Positions 9,007 through 17,230 of a stretch of DNA of 64,000 nt are shown piece after piece. This DNA comes from an uncultured Caldilineaceae bacterium (GTDB lineage Bacteria; Chloroflexota; Anaerolineae; Caldilineales; Caldilineaceae). The notes under the pieces were generated by a model. The model ran no database searches and was not told the origin of the DNA. It worked only from the letters and a program-made list of their open reading frames with translations. Each line of letters opens with the position of its first letter. The stretch's first letter is position 1. Made by a program: the position numbers and the translations under genes. The stretch covers positions 1-64,000 of the forward strand of contig CATOTS010000035.1 in the NCBI GenBank assembly GCA_951813625.1. The letters run 5' to 3'.

Positions 9007-10245
9007 ATGTCCCAGGAATCGGCTGCGCCCGCGCCAACCCGATCATCCGAGCGCATCGTCGCCATCGACCTTCTGCGCGGCTTCGCGCTGCTCGGCATCC
9101 TGATCATGAATATCCAGGGCTTCGCCATGCCCGCAGCCGCCTACAGCAATCCGACCGTCTACGGCGACCTGAGCGGGGCCAATCGCTGGGTGTGGACACT
9201 CAGCCACATATTCGCCGACCAGAAGTTCATGACCATCTTCTCACTGCTCTTCGGCGCGGGAATCCTGCTGATGACCGAAAAACTGGACGCGCGCGGCCAG
9301 CGCGCCTGGACTGTTCACTACCGGCGCACCTTCTGGCTGTTGATCATCGGCCTCGCCCACGCCTACCTGCTCTGGACAGGCGACATTCTCGTCTTCTATG
9401 CGCTGTGCGGCTTCTGGGTCTACTGGCTGCGTAAATTGCGTCCCGGCTTGCAGGTAGCGCTCGGCCTTCTCGTCCTGTCGATCCCTGCTATCCTGTCGCT
9501 GGGCATGAACCTCACCATGCAGTACATGCCGCCGGAGACGCTCCAGGAACTGCGCGCCGACTGGCGCCCGGCCGCCGAAACAATCCAGGCGGAGATTACG
9601 GCCTACCGCGGCGGCTGGCTCGCGCAGATGGCGCCCCGCGTCGCGAGAAGCGCTGAGTTCCATACCTTCGGGCTGCTCTTCTGGGGACTCTGGCGCGCCG
9701 GCGGCCTGATGCTGATCGGAATGGCGCTCTACCGCTGGGGCGTACTGACCGGCAGCCGCGCGCGCGGCTTCTACAGCGGTATGGCCGCGCTCGGTTTTGC
9801 CATCGGGCTGCCCATCGTGATCACCGGCGTCGTCCAGAACTTCGCCCGCGGCTGGACGATGGAGTTTTCCCGCTTCGGCCTCGGCGAGCAGGCCAACTAC
9901 TGGGGCAGCCTATTCGTCAGCGCCGCCTACATCGGCCTGCTGATGCTCTTTGCCCGCACGCGTGCGCTCTCCTGGCTGCAGGACGCGCTGGCCGCGGTCG
10001 GGCGGACCGCGCTCACCAACTACCTGCTGCAGACGGTCCTCGCGACCGCTGTCTTCTACGGCCACGGCCTGGGTCTGTTCGGCTCGGTCGAGAGGGTCGG
10101 ACAGATCGGGATTGTCGCCGCGATCTGGGCGGTCCAGCTGGTGGTGTCGCCGCTGTGGCTGCGCCGTTACCGTTTCGGCCCGCTCGAATGGCTGTGGCGC
10201 TCGCTGACGTATTGGCGTTTGCAGCCGATGAGAGCTCGTCTCTAG
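9007..10245 (+). CDS. DUF418 (YeiB-type) polytopic membrane protein
   Basis: 412 residues with about eight to ten predicted membrane helices. The N-terminal signature ERIVAIDLLRGFALLGILIMN and the C-terminal part (LAAVGRTALTNYLLQT through FGPLEWLWRSLTYW) are diagnostic of DUF418 proteins, which are related to heparan-alpha-glucosaminide acetyltransferase-like and acyltransferase-3-type membrane proteins. The biochemical role of the family is not established. ATG at 9007 follows a GGAGAC site in a 66-bp gap after the glycosylase gene. Confidence 0.88.
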   Translation: MSQESAAPAPTRSSERIVAIDLLRGFALLGILIMNIQGFAMPAAAYSNPTVYGDLSGANRWVWTLSHIFADQKFMTIFSLLFGAGILLMTEKLDARGQRAWTVHYRRTFWLLIIGLAHAYLLWTGDILVFYALCGFWVYWLRKLRPGLQVALGLLVLSIPAILSLGMNLTMQYMPPETLQELRADWRPAAETIQAEITAYRGGWLAQMAPRVARSAEFHTFGLLFWGLWRAGGLMLIGMALYRWGVLTGSRARGFYSGMAALGFAIGLPIVITGVVQNFARGWTMEFSRFGLGEQANYWGSLFVSAAYIGLLMLFARTRALSWLQDALAAVGRTALTNYLLQTVLATAVFYGHGLGLFGSVERVGQIGIVAAIWAVQLVVSPLWLRRYRFGPLEWLWRSLTYWRLQPMRARL

Positions 10246-10401
10246 CTCCGGTCCCCAATCGCATCCCTCTCCGTTTCGCTTCCAAACTCGGTGCTCCGTG
10301 CCACCGCGAATCATGCGGGGCCGCGCACAGCCGGACGCGTCCCGAAGCCCACCCGCCCTCTGCCTCGCGCCAGGCCATAGGCAGGAGCGTTCCCCAGGCT
10401 A

Positions 10402-10432
10402 GGGTGCAGTCCGAAATTGGGGCACATACTCC
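10402..10432. repeat. F2 element terminal fragment
   Basis: An isolated copy of the F2 terminus (GGGTGCAGTCCGAAATTGGG, then GCACATACTCC), with no core or second end nearby. It sits in the 200-bp stretch between the DUF418 gene and the first IS3 copy. The rest of that stretch shows no gene. Confidence 0.5.
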
Positions 10433-10444
10433 TTTACCTCATGT

Positions 10445-11076
10445 TGAAGTGGGCCCCTAAAACTGGACCACAAGCTAATGGTGTATACTGGAGCAGTTCA
10501 CCGAGTCTGTAGAGGGGCAGAACGATGGTCAAGAAACAGCGGCGGCGCTCGGCGCCCTACAAGTTTCGGATTGCGCTGGAAACGCTTGAAGGCAGCAAGA
10601 CGATTGGCCAGTTATCGAGTGAGCACGAGGTTCATCCCAACATGATACGGGCCTGGAAACGGCAACTGCTGGAAGGCGGGCCCAGTGTCTTCATCGTCAA
10701 CACCGACCAGGGCGCACAGGTCACGGCCGATGCCTTCACCGCCTGCCTGCTCGCAGCCAACATACAAGTCAGCATGGATGGCCGCGGCCGCGCCCTCGAC
10801 AATGTCTTCTGCGAACGTCTATGGCGCAGTGTCAAGTACGAAAACATCTTTCTCAACCAGTATGACACCGTACGTTAGCTGCGCACTGGGCTGACCGCCT
10901 ATTTCGATTTCTACAACCATGAAAGTCCACATCAAAGTCCCGACTATCGCACGCCAGCGGAAGAGTACTTCATATTCTGTAGGCGGCAGACCGTCCGTTG
11001 CCGATCAGAGCCGGCCGCATTCGTCAAAATGCACCTCATCTTGCCCGTATTGTGGTCCAAAGATAGGGGCTCACCA
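10445..11076 (+). mobile_element. IS3-family element copy A, internally deleted, both ends kept
   Basis: The left end begins TGAAGTGGGCCCCTAAAACT. The right end, read inward, begins TGGTGAGCCCCTATCTTTGG. The shared inner parts GGGCCCCT...GGACCACAA / GAGCCCCT...GGACCACAA form the terminal inverted repeat. At 632 bp it is half the length of copies B and C because orfA is fused straight into the last third of orfB. No flanking target duplication is seen, as expected if copies A, B and C were rearranged by recombination. It is the first member of the IS-lipoprotein-IS-lipoprotein-IS array. Confidence 0.75.
10525..10878 (+). pseudogene. IS3 transposase OrfA-OrfB deletion fusion
   Basis: The first 58 or so residues are the helix-turn-helix OrfA (MVKKQRRRSAPYKFRIALE to LLEGGPSVF). 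The protein then jumps into the catalytic OrfB at IVNTDQGAQVTADAF and runs through CERLWRSVKYEN, ending at a stop after YDTVR. It keeps the second Asp and the Glu of the DDE triad but has lost the first Asp. It cannot encode an active transposase; it might still bind IS ends. Confidence 0.75.
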
Positions 11077-11099
11077 TTTAGAGCGTTAAGGAGGTTGAA

Positions 11100-11684
11100 A
11101 TGAGCGCCTTAACAGTTCGTTCCTGGTCCAGCTTGCTCATTCTTCTGTTGGCTTCAGGTTTGCTGGCCGGTTGCCTTCCAACAGATGAAGAACTCGAAAG
11201 CTATTTCAAGCCCTTGGCAAGGGACGTCGTAACAAAGCTTGAGATTGATGTCGTAGCGGAAGAACACAGTGTCTTATCCGCCATTCGACATGACATGCCT
11301 TCGAGTTGGGTCATTTCCAGATATGTCATTTCCGATGCGCCTGAGGAAGTCAGAGAGAAACTTAAGGCATTTCACGATGCTCACGATTACTGGCTAGCAC
11401 CGAGCCAAGACGGTTGGAGTAGAGATGTTAAGTTGGAATTCTTGGAACACCTGGACGGGCCAGAGACTCCGGCGCATGTGGAAAAGTATCTTGAGAGATT
11501 CCCCGGTCTGAAAGACGATTCTGGAATTGACTTTTTTATCATTTGCCCCTGGTATGTAGTGGGCGCCGAGACCTATTCCACTTTGTATTCGGATAGCGTG
11601 ATACTTACTGAAGGAGGCGCGCTCATAATTCACCTTCACAATCGCGCCCAGGAGCGATGTCATGATGAAAATCGGGAACAATAG
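11100..11684 (+). CDS. Hypothetical lipoprotein, copy 1 of a duplicated pair
   Basis: 194 residues. A short signal (WSSLLILLLASGLLAGC) ends in a lipobox with the acylated Cys at residue 25. The mature part is acidic and rich in Glu, Asp and His and matches no family I recognise. The ATG follows GGAGG at a good distance (GGAGGTTGAA). Base composition is visibly more AT-rich than the neighbouring chromosome, which suggests transfer. Only a handful of residues differ from copy 2 at 13,100 (for example Asp/Glu and Glu/Gln in the first half), all in frame, so both copies appear intact. It lies between IS3 copies A and B. Confidence 0.75.
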   Translation: MSALTVRSWSSLLILLLASGLLAGCLPTDEELESYFKPLARDVVTKLEIDVVAEEHSVLSAIRHDMPSSWVISRYVISDAPEEVREKLKAFHDAHDYWLAPSQDGWSRDVKLEFLEHLDGPETPAHVEKYLERFPGLKDDSGIDFFIICPWYVVGAETYSTLYSDSVILTEGGALIIHLHNRAQERCHDENREQ

Positions 11685-11821
11685 TTCTTCCCGAATTGAT
11701 TCCTTGACACGGGCAACATGATGACCGTAAGGTGGTCAGGATTGAGCTTGGCCCCAAAAACTGGACCACAAGCTAAGGTGTATAATGGAGCAGTTCACCG
11801 AGCCTGTGGAGGGGCAGAACG

Positions 11822-12175
11822 ATGGTCAAGAAACGGCGGCGCCACTCGGCGGCCTGCAAGTTTCGGATTGCGCTGGAAGCGCTCGAAGGCAGCAAGACGA
11901 TTGGCCAGCTGTACAGTGAGCACGAGACTCATCCCAAAATGATACAGGCCTGGAAACGGCAACTGCTGGAAGGCGGGCCCAGCGTCTTCGCCGGCAATAG
12001 CGAGCGCAAGCAACGGGAGCAGGAGGCGCAGGAAGCAGAACTTTATGAACAGATGGCGGCAGCCCGCCCCTTGCGGATCGGGCGGCTCAAGATGGAACTC
12101 GAGTGGCTGAAAAAAAGTTGCCCGCTTCGGTTCGTGAGAGACGGGGTATGGTTGATAGCCAGCAGGCGACCCTGA
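11822..12175 (+). pseudogene. IS3 transposase OrfA (copy B), C-terminus altered by frameshift
   Basis: Helix-turn-helix OrfA. It begins MVKKRRRHSAACKFRIALEA and contains the HTH around IGQLYSEHETHPKMIQAWKR and a leucine-zipper-like tail (EAELYEQ, then LKMELEWLK). An extra run MAAARPLR inserted after EQ, not present in copy G, and a shift after LEWLKKS take it out of frame with its normal KVARFGS ending. In IS3 elements OrfA and OrfB are normally joined by programmed frameshifting. That joint is destroyed here. Confidence 0.7.
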
Positions 12176-12314
12176 GTATACGGCGGCAGTGCGAGCAGTT
12201 GGGGCTAAATCGGGCCTCCTTCTACTATCAGACGGCTTCCGAGTCGGCATTGAACCTGGAGCTGATGCGGCTGTTCGCAAAGCGGTCGGTCTGCCGACAT
12301 TGACGAGCAGTACT

Positions 12315-12994
12315 TTGCGCACACCCTTCTGTGGCTGGCGCAAGATGACCGCTTATCTGCGCCGGCTGGGCTGTGCCGTCAATGGCAAGCGGGTCAGACG
12401 GTTGATGTGTCTGATGGGCATTCAAGCCATCTACCCCAGGAGAAGCAGCAGTGCGCCGGGCAAACGGCACAAGCGCTATCCCTATCTGTTACTCAATCTG
12501 CCGATTACGCATGTCAACCAGGTCGGGAGTGCAGACATCACTTACGTGCCACTGCTGCGCGGCTTCATGTACCTGGTCGCCGTCATCGACTGGCACAGTC
12601 GCTAGGTGCTCGCCTGGCAGCTTTCCAACACCCCGGACGGTCGCTTCTGTCTCGATGCCCTGCACCAGGCACTCGTCAAGGGTCGACCCAAGATCTTCAA
12701 CACCGACCAGGGCGCACAGGTCACGGCCGACGCCTTCACCGCCTGCCTGCTCGCAGCCAACATACAAGCCAGCATGGATGGCCGCGGCCGCGCGCTCGAC
12801 AATGTCTTCTGCGAACGCCTACGGCGCAGCGTCAAGTACGAAGAAATCTATGTCAACCAGTATGACACCGTGCGTCAGCTGCACGCTGGGTTGACCGCCT
12901 ATTTCGACTTCTACAACCATGAGAGACCGCATCAAAGTCTCAACTATCGCACGCCGGCGGAAGAGCACTTCGTGCTCTGTGGGCGGCAGACCGC
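12315..12994 (+). pseudogene. IS3 transposase OrfB catalytic region (copy B), interrupted
   Basis: An rve-type integrase core in pieces. GWRKMTAYLRRLGCAVNGKR, then ADITYVPLLRGFMYLVAVID (first Asp), then a stop at 12,603, then LAWQLSNTPDGRFCLDALH, FNTDQGAQVTADAF (second Asp) and CERLRRSVKYEEI (Glu). All three catalytic residues survive but in broken frames, so the copy is inactive. Confidence 0.7.
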
Positions 12995-13099
12995 CCGTTG
13001 CCGATCAGAGCCGGCCGCATTCGTCAAAATGCACCTCATCTTGCCCGTATTGTGGTCCAAAGATAGGAGCTCACCATTTAGAGCGTTAAGGAGGTTGAA

Positions 13100-13684
13100 A
13101 TGAGCGTCTTAACAGTTCGTTCCTGGTCCAACTTGCTCATTCTTCTGTTGGCTTCAGGTTTGCTGGCCGGTTGCCTTCCAACAGAGGAAGAACTTCAAAG
13201 CTATTTCAAGCCCTTGGCAAGGGACGTCGTAACAAAGCTTGAGATTGATGTCGTAGCGGAAGAACACAGTGTCTTATCCGCCATTCGACACGACATGCCT
13301 TCGAGTTGGGTCATTTCCAGATATGTCATTTCCGATGCGCCTGAGGAAGTCAGAGAGAAACTTAAGGCATTTCACGATGCTCACGATTACTGGCTAGCAC
13401 CGAGCCAAGACGGTTGGAGTAGAGATGTTAAATTGCAATTCTTGGAACACCTGGACGGGCCACAGACTCCGGCGCATGTGGAAGAGGATCTTGAGAGATT
13501 CCCCGGTCTGAAAGACGATTCAGGAATTGACTTTTTTATCATTTGCCCCTGGTTTGTAGTGGGCGCCGAGACCTATTCCATTTTGTATTCGGATAGAGTG
13601 ATACTTACTGAAGGAGGCGCGCTCATAATTCACCTTCACAGGCGCGCCCAGGAGCGATGTCATGGTGAAAATCGGGAACAATAG
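13100..13684 (+). CDS. Hypothetical lipoprotein, copy 2 of a duplicated pair
   Basis: 194 residues, nearly identical to the protein at 11,100, with the same lipobox (LLAGC, Cys25) and ribosome site. Differences are scattered substitutions (for example FVVGAE for YVVGAE, and HRRAQERCHGEN near the end) and no frameshift, so the gene stayed under coding constraint or the duplication is recent. It is flanked by IS3 copies B and C. No function is recognised. The predicted location is the outer face of the cytoplasmic membrane. Confidence 0.75.
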   Translation: MSVLTVRSWSNLLILLLASGLLAGCLPTEEELQSYFKPLARDVVTKLEIDVVAEEHSVLSAIRHDMPSSWVISRYVISDAPEEVREKLKAFHDAHDYWLAPSQDGWSRDVKLQFLEHLDGPQTPAHVEEDLERFPGLKDDSGIDFFIICPWFVVGAETYSILYSDRVILTEGGALIIHLHRRAQERCHGENREQ

Positions 13685-13821
13685 ATCTTCCCGAATTGAT
13701 TCCTTGACACGGGCAACATGATGACCGTAAGGTGGTCAGGATTGAGCTTGGCCCCAAAAACTGGACCGCAAGCTAAGGTGTATAATGGAGCAGTTCACCC
13801 AGCCTGTGGAGGGGCAGAACG

Positions 13822-14109
13822 ATGGTCAAGAAACGGCGGCGACACACGGCGGCCTGCAAGTTTCGGATTGCGCTGGAAGCGCTTGAAGGCAGCAAGACGA
13901 TTGGCCAGTTATCGAGTGAGCACGAGGTTCATCCCAACATGATACGGGCCTGGAAACGGCAACTGCTGGAAGGCGGGCCCAGCGTCTTCGCCGGCAATGG
14001 CGAGCGCAAGCAACGGGAGCAGGAGGCGCAGGAAGCAGAACTTTATGAACAGATGGCGGCAGCCCGCCCCTTGCGGATCGGCGGCTCAAGATGGAACTTG
14101 AGTGGCTGA
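13822..14109 (+). pseudogene. IS3 transposase OrfA (copy C)
   Basis: 95 residues: the HTH part MVKKRRRHTAACKFRIALEA, then IGQLSSEHEVHPNMIRAWKR, then the zipper region. The frame shifts after RIGGSRWNLSG so the normal end is lost. It is nearly identical to copy B over the first 80 residues. Confidence 0.7.
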
Positions 14110-14314
14110 AAACAAAAGCTGCCTGCTTTTGTCCGTGAGAGACGGCGTGTGGTGGATAGCCGGCAGGCGACCCTGAGTGTACGGCGGCAGTGCGAGTTGC
14201 TGGGGCTTAATCGGGCCTCCTTCTACTATCAGACGGCTTCCGAGTCGGCATTGAACCTGGACCTGGTGCGGCTGTTCGCAAAGCGGTCGGTCTGCCGACA
14301 TTGACGAGCAGTAC

Positions 14315-15004
14315 TTGCGCACACCCTTCTATGGCTGGCCCAAGATGGTCGCTTATCTGCGTCGCCTGGGTTATGTTGTCAACGGCAAGCGGGTCAGACG
14401 GTTGATGCGTCTGATGGGCATTCAAGCCATCTACCCCAGGAGAAACAGCAGTTCTCCAGGCCAGGGACACAAGCGCTATCCCTACCTGTTAGGCAATCTG
14501 CCGATTACGCATGTCAACCAGGTCTGGAGCGCAGACATCACCTATGTGCCGCTGCTGCGTGGCTTCATGTACCTGGTCGCTGTCATTGACTGGCACAGCC
14601 GCTACCTGCTCGCCTGGCAGCTTTCCAACACTCTGGACGGTGGCTTCTGTCTCGATGCCCTGCGTCAGGCGCTCGTCAAGGGTCGACCCAAGATCTTCAA
14701 CACCGACCAGGGCGCACAGTTCACGGCCGACGCCTTCACCGCCTGCCTGCTCAAAGCCAACATACAAGTCAGCATGGATGGCCGCGGCCGCGCCCTCGAC
14801 AACGTCTTCTGCGAACGCCTATGGCGCAGTGTAAAGTACGAAAACATCTACCTCAACCAGTACGACACAGTAGGTCAGCTGCACGCTGGGCTGACCGCTT
14901 ATTTCAACTTCTACAACCATGAGAGACCGCATCAAAGTCCCGACTATCGCACGCCGGCGGAAGAGCACTTCGTGCTCTGTTCAGACCCGGCCGCATTCAC
15001 CTAA
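14315..15004 (+). CDS. IS3 transposase OrfB, catalytic domain (copy C)
   Basis: 229 residues of the integrase core in one open frame. TPFYGWPKMVAYLRR opens it. SADITYVPLLRGF carries the first Asp, FNTDQGAQFTADAF the second and CERLWRSVKYENIYL the catalytic Glu. The YFNFYNHERPHQSPDYRTPA tail is typical of IS3-family OrfB. The N-terminal HTH_21 part lies upstream in another frame (QCELLGLNRASFYYQ), separated by the 25-bp insertion at about 14,274-14,302. Copy C therefore encodes a catalytic domain but not a complete transposase. Confidence 0.8.
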   Translation: MRTPFYGWPKMVAYLRRLGYVVNGKRVRRLMRLMGIQAIYPRRNSSSPGQGHKRYPYLLGNLPITHVNQVWSADITYVPLLRGFMYLVAVIDWHSRYLLAWQLSNTLDGGFCLDALRQALVKGRPKIFNTDQGAQFTADAFTACLLKANIQVSMDGRGRALDNVFCERLWRSVKYENIYLNQYDTVGQLHAGLTAYFNFYNHERPHQSPDYRTPAEEHFVLCSDPAAFT

Positions 15005-15059
15005 ATGCACCTTATTTTTCCCATTTCGTGGTCTAACGATTGGGGCCAACCATACGTAT

Positions 15060-15200
15060 TTATTGACCTCATAGACAGTATCGTCAATCTTATCGCCGGT
15101 CTGATTGCCTACACTTGGCAAGCCAAGAAGCCATCTCTCCATCTCTCTGAAGATGATAGGACTCTCCTACCGGCCCTAATCTAACTCCGAACTCGGGTTT
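15060..15200 (+). mobile_element. IS982 3'-end remnant
   Basis: The end of an IS982 transposase reads IVNLIAGLIAYTWQAKKPSL, then HLSEDDRTLLPALI and stop. It is followed by the IS terminus CTAACTCCGAACTCGGGTT. It matches the last part of the full copy at 34.5 kb, starts within 10 bp of the right end of IS3 copy C, and was probably cut by that insertion. Confidence 0.75.
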
Positions 15201-15241
15201 GTTTAAGGTTTGACTGGGAGGGCCCGGTCTTAATAGGAGAA

Positions 15242-15430
15242 CTTCTACCGTACAATGACCCTTATGCGGTCAGCGGCGTAGATGTAGTAGCCGGGGCTGG
15301 TGAGCAATGCGCCGCCGAGGTGGTCGCCGTGCAAATGGTAGAGGGTGTAGCCGCGCTTGACCGCGAAGAGCAGGCGGCCGAATCCAGTTACCATCCCGGA
15401 AATTCGCTTTCCAAGCGTATCCATTGCTAC
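15242..15430 (-). pseudogene. Rhs/YD-repeat core fragment
   Basis: A short minus-strand stretch reads GRLLFAVKRGYTLYHLHGDH, then LGGALLTSPGYYIYAADRIR. YxLHGDHLGS-type sequence is the hallmark of the Rhs repeat core just before the variable toxin tip. No more of the gene is present, because IS scraps lie on one side and the lipoprotein gene on the other. The call rests on this one motif. Confidence 0.45.
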
Positions 15431-17190
15431 GGCTGTTTGCACGGGGGATCTGCGCCAAGTAACGATTCTGCCTCCATGGCCTCAATCGTGCCGGGCCACG
15501 GCTTGACAAGACACACCGGCTGGAATTCTTTAGCACGATGAAGACCATGCGGATACGCATCGGTAGTCATTTGCTCAAGGGGGCCTGACGCGACGACGCG
15601 GTAACCTCTCATTCGCAGTGAAGGCAGAATCGAGGGCAGTTCCCTTAGCTCGTGGTAGTATGAACGAGTCTCGTGGAAGGAATCATGAGTGACGACAATT
15701 CCTCTATTTGGATACCAGAGATCTACGTAAAGGTGGCCAGATCTGACCTGACCTACGTAGTAAGCAAGATAGTATTCGGGAGGACCCATGCAATCGATAA
15801 GCTGGGACAGAGTTGGCTCCGACTCCGACCCGAAGTGATGTCTCACTACAGAGAGCTTCCCTTCTCTTTGAAACATAGCCTCATACAGACCTCGGATGTC
15901 TGCCCATCTTACAGTCCCCCAGCCTTCAGTCCCCCAGCCTTTCCGACGCTCATCAATCGTAATCTCACTGCGATTAGGTCCCCATAGCCTTGTCGCTCTG
16001 GCAGCCACCCCATATGGCGAATAGACGCCAAAGGGGAACTCCCTCAAGTAGGATTCCATGATATTTGTGCAGGGAAAGGGTACAGGTGTCGAAGTTGGCA
16101 CAACCATCGGCGGGGCGCGCGGCACAGACGGGTCCCACTTTTCGTAGATACGCGTCTGATCATAGATGCCGTTGACGATGTAGACGTATTCGCCAAAAAC
16201 GGCCACATTGTCTGCTCCTTTCAGATCATGCGCGACATAAAAAGGAAGCGAGGGGTCCGAAACATCGATAGCGCGCATACTAAGGTCGCCAGTCAGGTAG
16301 GCTATCGAATCTGAGATGGCGATTTCTCGCGTTATTGCCCCACGTTTCGAGATGCCTACAGTTGAGAGGTCGGGCAGATCTGACAGATCAACGACGCGCA
16401 GCCCGCTCTGTACTCCATACAAGAAGTCGCCCGATATCTCTGTCGCGGAGTAGGAGTTGTTGGTTGGACTCCGGCCTCCGTCAAACATGTTAACGAGGAG
16501 CGGTCTGCCCGGGTCCGAAATGTCTATCACCACAATTACGGTGTCTTGCGGGTAATCATCCGCGTGTGGAGAATCATTCGAGGTGAAGAGAAGATACTTG
16601 CCATCAACGACAATTGGCCTGTTGGAATCACGCCTGAATGCGTCTGCTCCGACCGGAACGACCAACGCGGCAAGCAGTTGCAGATGGTCAAACTCCACAA
16701 CCTGCCAGACTTTCACCGTACTCGTCGCCCCTGCACCGCTCTTCGACCCTTCCACTTCAACCGTGAACAGGTAGTCTTCGTATGCGGCCATGCCATGCCA
16801 GTATGACCCTACCTCCTCACTGAACAGCAGCTGAGGAGCGAAAGTCCTGGATGTATCGACCATGCTAAAACTGTAGTGAGGCTCCCCACAGTTCTTGTAG
16901 GCATAGACTCGGTAAAAGAAAACCTGGCACGCTCTGGCATCCCGCGCCCAACGCCAGCGTCCGATCTTCCTTGGCCTGAGTGGGTCCGTCAGGTCGAAGA
17001 AATACAGAAACGACCCCTCAAACGGCCGATGGCGATAGGTTATGAGGCGGTTATCTTCTGTCATGCGATAGGCAACCAGCGGAACCTCGTAGTCCAGCGT
17101 TACGAGAGGTTCGATCTTCCGGCCATAGCAGGATGCAGACAGGAGCGGAATCAACAGGACGACAAGATACAAGAAGGAATCCGTTCTCAT
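15427..17190 (-). CDS. Large lipoprotein with LVIVD-type beta-propeller repeats
   Basis: About 587 residues from the ATG at 17,190, chosen because MRTDSFLYLVVLLIPLLSAS then places a lipobox Cys at residue 21; an ATG 14 codons upstream is also open. The first 370 residues repeat the motif of LVIVD propellers (FFDLTDPLRPRKIG, VIDISDPGRPLLVNMFD, VVDLSDLPDLSTVG, AIDVSDPSLPFYVAHDLKGA), which forms blade-like repeats on surface proteins. After a Pro-Thr linker (PPMVVPTSTPVPFPC) comes a second domain of about 210 residues with no recognised family. Base composition is lower in GC than the flanking chromosome. An IS3-end-like sequence lies just upstream (17,203-17,230) and an Rhs scrap downstream. 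The likely role is an envelope-anchored binding protein. Confidence 0.7.
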   Translation of the reverse strand: MRTDSFLYLVVLLIPLLSASCYGRKIEPLVTLDYEVPLVAYRMTEDNRLITYRHRPFEGSFLYFFDLTDPLRPRKIGRWRWARDARACQVFFYRVYAYKNCGEPHYSFSMVDTSRTFAPQLLFSEEVGSYWHGMAAYEDYLFTVEVEGSKSGAGATSTVKVWQVVEFDHLQLLAALVVPVGADAFRRDSNRPIVVDGKYLLFTSNDSPHADDYPQDTVIVVIDISDPGRPLLVNMFDGGRSPTNNSYSATEISGDFLYGVQSGLRVVDLSDLPDLSTVGISKRGAITREIAISDSIAYLTGDLSMRAIDVSDPSLPFYVAHDLKGADNVAVFGEYVYIVNGIYDQTRIYEKWDPSVPRAPPMVVPTSTPVPFPCTNIMESYLREFPFGVYSPYGVAARATRLWGPNRSEITIDERRKGWGTEGWGTVRWADIRGLYEAMFQREGKLSVVRHHFGSESEPTLSQLIDCMGPPEYYLAYYVGQVRSGHLYVDLWYPNRGIVVTHDSFHETRSYYHELRELPSILPSLRMRGYRVVASGPLEQMTTDAYPHGLHRAKEFQPVCLVKPWPGTIEAMEAESLLGADPPCKQP

Positions 17191-17202
17191 GCTTACAATG
17201 CG

Positions 17203-17230
17203 CTTGGCCCCAGAAATTGCACCATCCATC
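17203..17230 (-). mobile_element. Possible IS3 left-end remnant
   Basis: GCGCTTGGCCCCAGAAATTG followed by CACCATCC resembles the IS3 left end (GAGCTTGGCCCCAAAAACTG, then GACCACA). It directly abuts the stop codon of the DUF433 gene, where a partner toxin gene would normally follow. The match is imperfect. Confidence 0.35.

Larger units (their letters stand above)
11743..13076 (+). mobile_element. IS3-family element copy B, near full length, decayed
   Basis: The left end is TGAGCTTGGCCCCAAAAACT and the right end, read inward, TGGTGAGCTCCTATCTTTGG; the spacing is 1,334 bp. OrfA (11,822 on) and OrfB are recognisable, but OrfB is broken by frame changes near 12,110-12,310 and by a TAG at 12,603-12,605, where copy C reads TAC. 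A TATAAT box inside the left end (about 11,781) could drive OrfA. Confidence 0.8.
11077..15052. repeat. Tandem 2-kb duplication: lipoprotein gene plus IS3 copy, two units
   Basis: Unit 1 (11,077-13,076) and unit 2 (13,077-15,052) each hold the same lipoprotein gene followed by an IS3 copy. The lipoprotein starts (11,100 and 13,100) and the OrfA starts (11,822 and 13,822) are each exactly 2,000 bp apart. With copy A upstream, the arrangement is what unequal recombination between IS copies flanking a single lipoprotein gene would make. The right end of copy C diverges from those of A and B. Confidence 0.8.
13743..15052 (+). mobile_element. IS3-family element copy C
   Basis: The left end TGAGCTTGGCCCCAAAAACT is the same as copy B. 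The right end, read inward, is TGGTTGGCCCCAATCGTTAG, the version also found in the scraps at 49.4, 53.0, 54.5 and 57.5 kb. Length is 1,310 bp. OrfA is truncated by a frame change near 14,090 and a 25-bp insertion sits ahead of the catalytic part, but the OrfB core (14,315-15,004) is open and has the full DDE triad. It is the best-preserved copy in the window. Confidence 0.8.
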
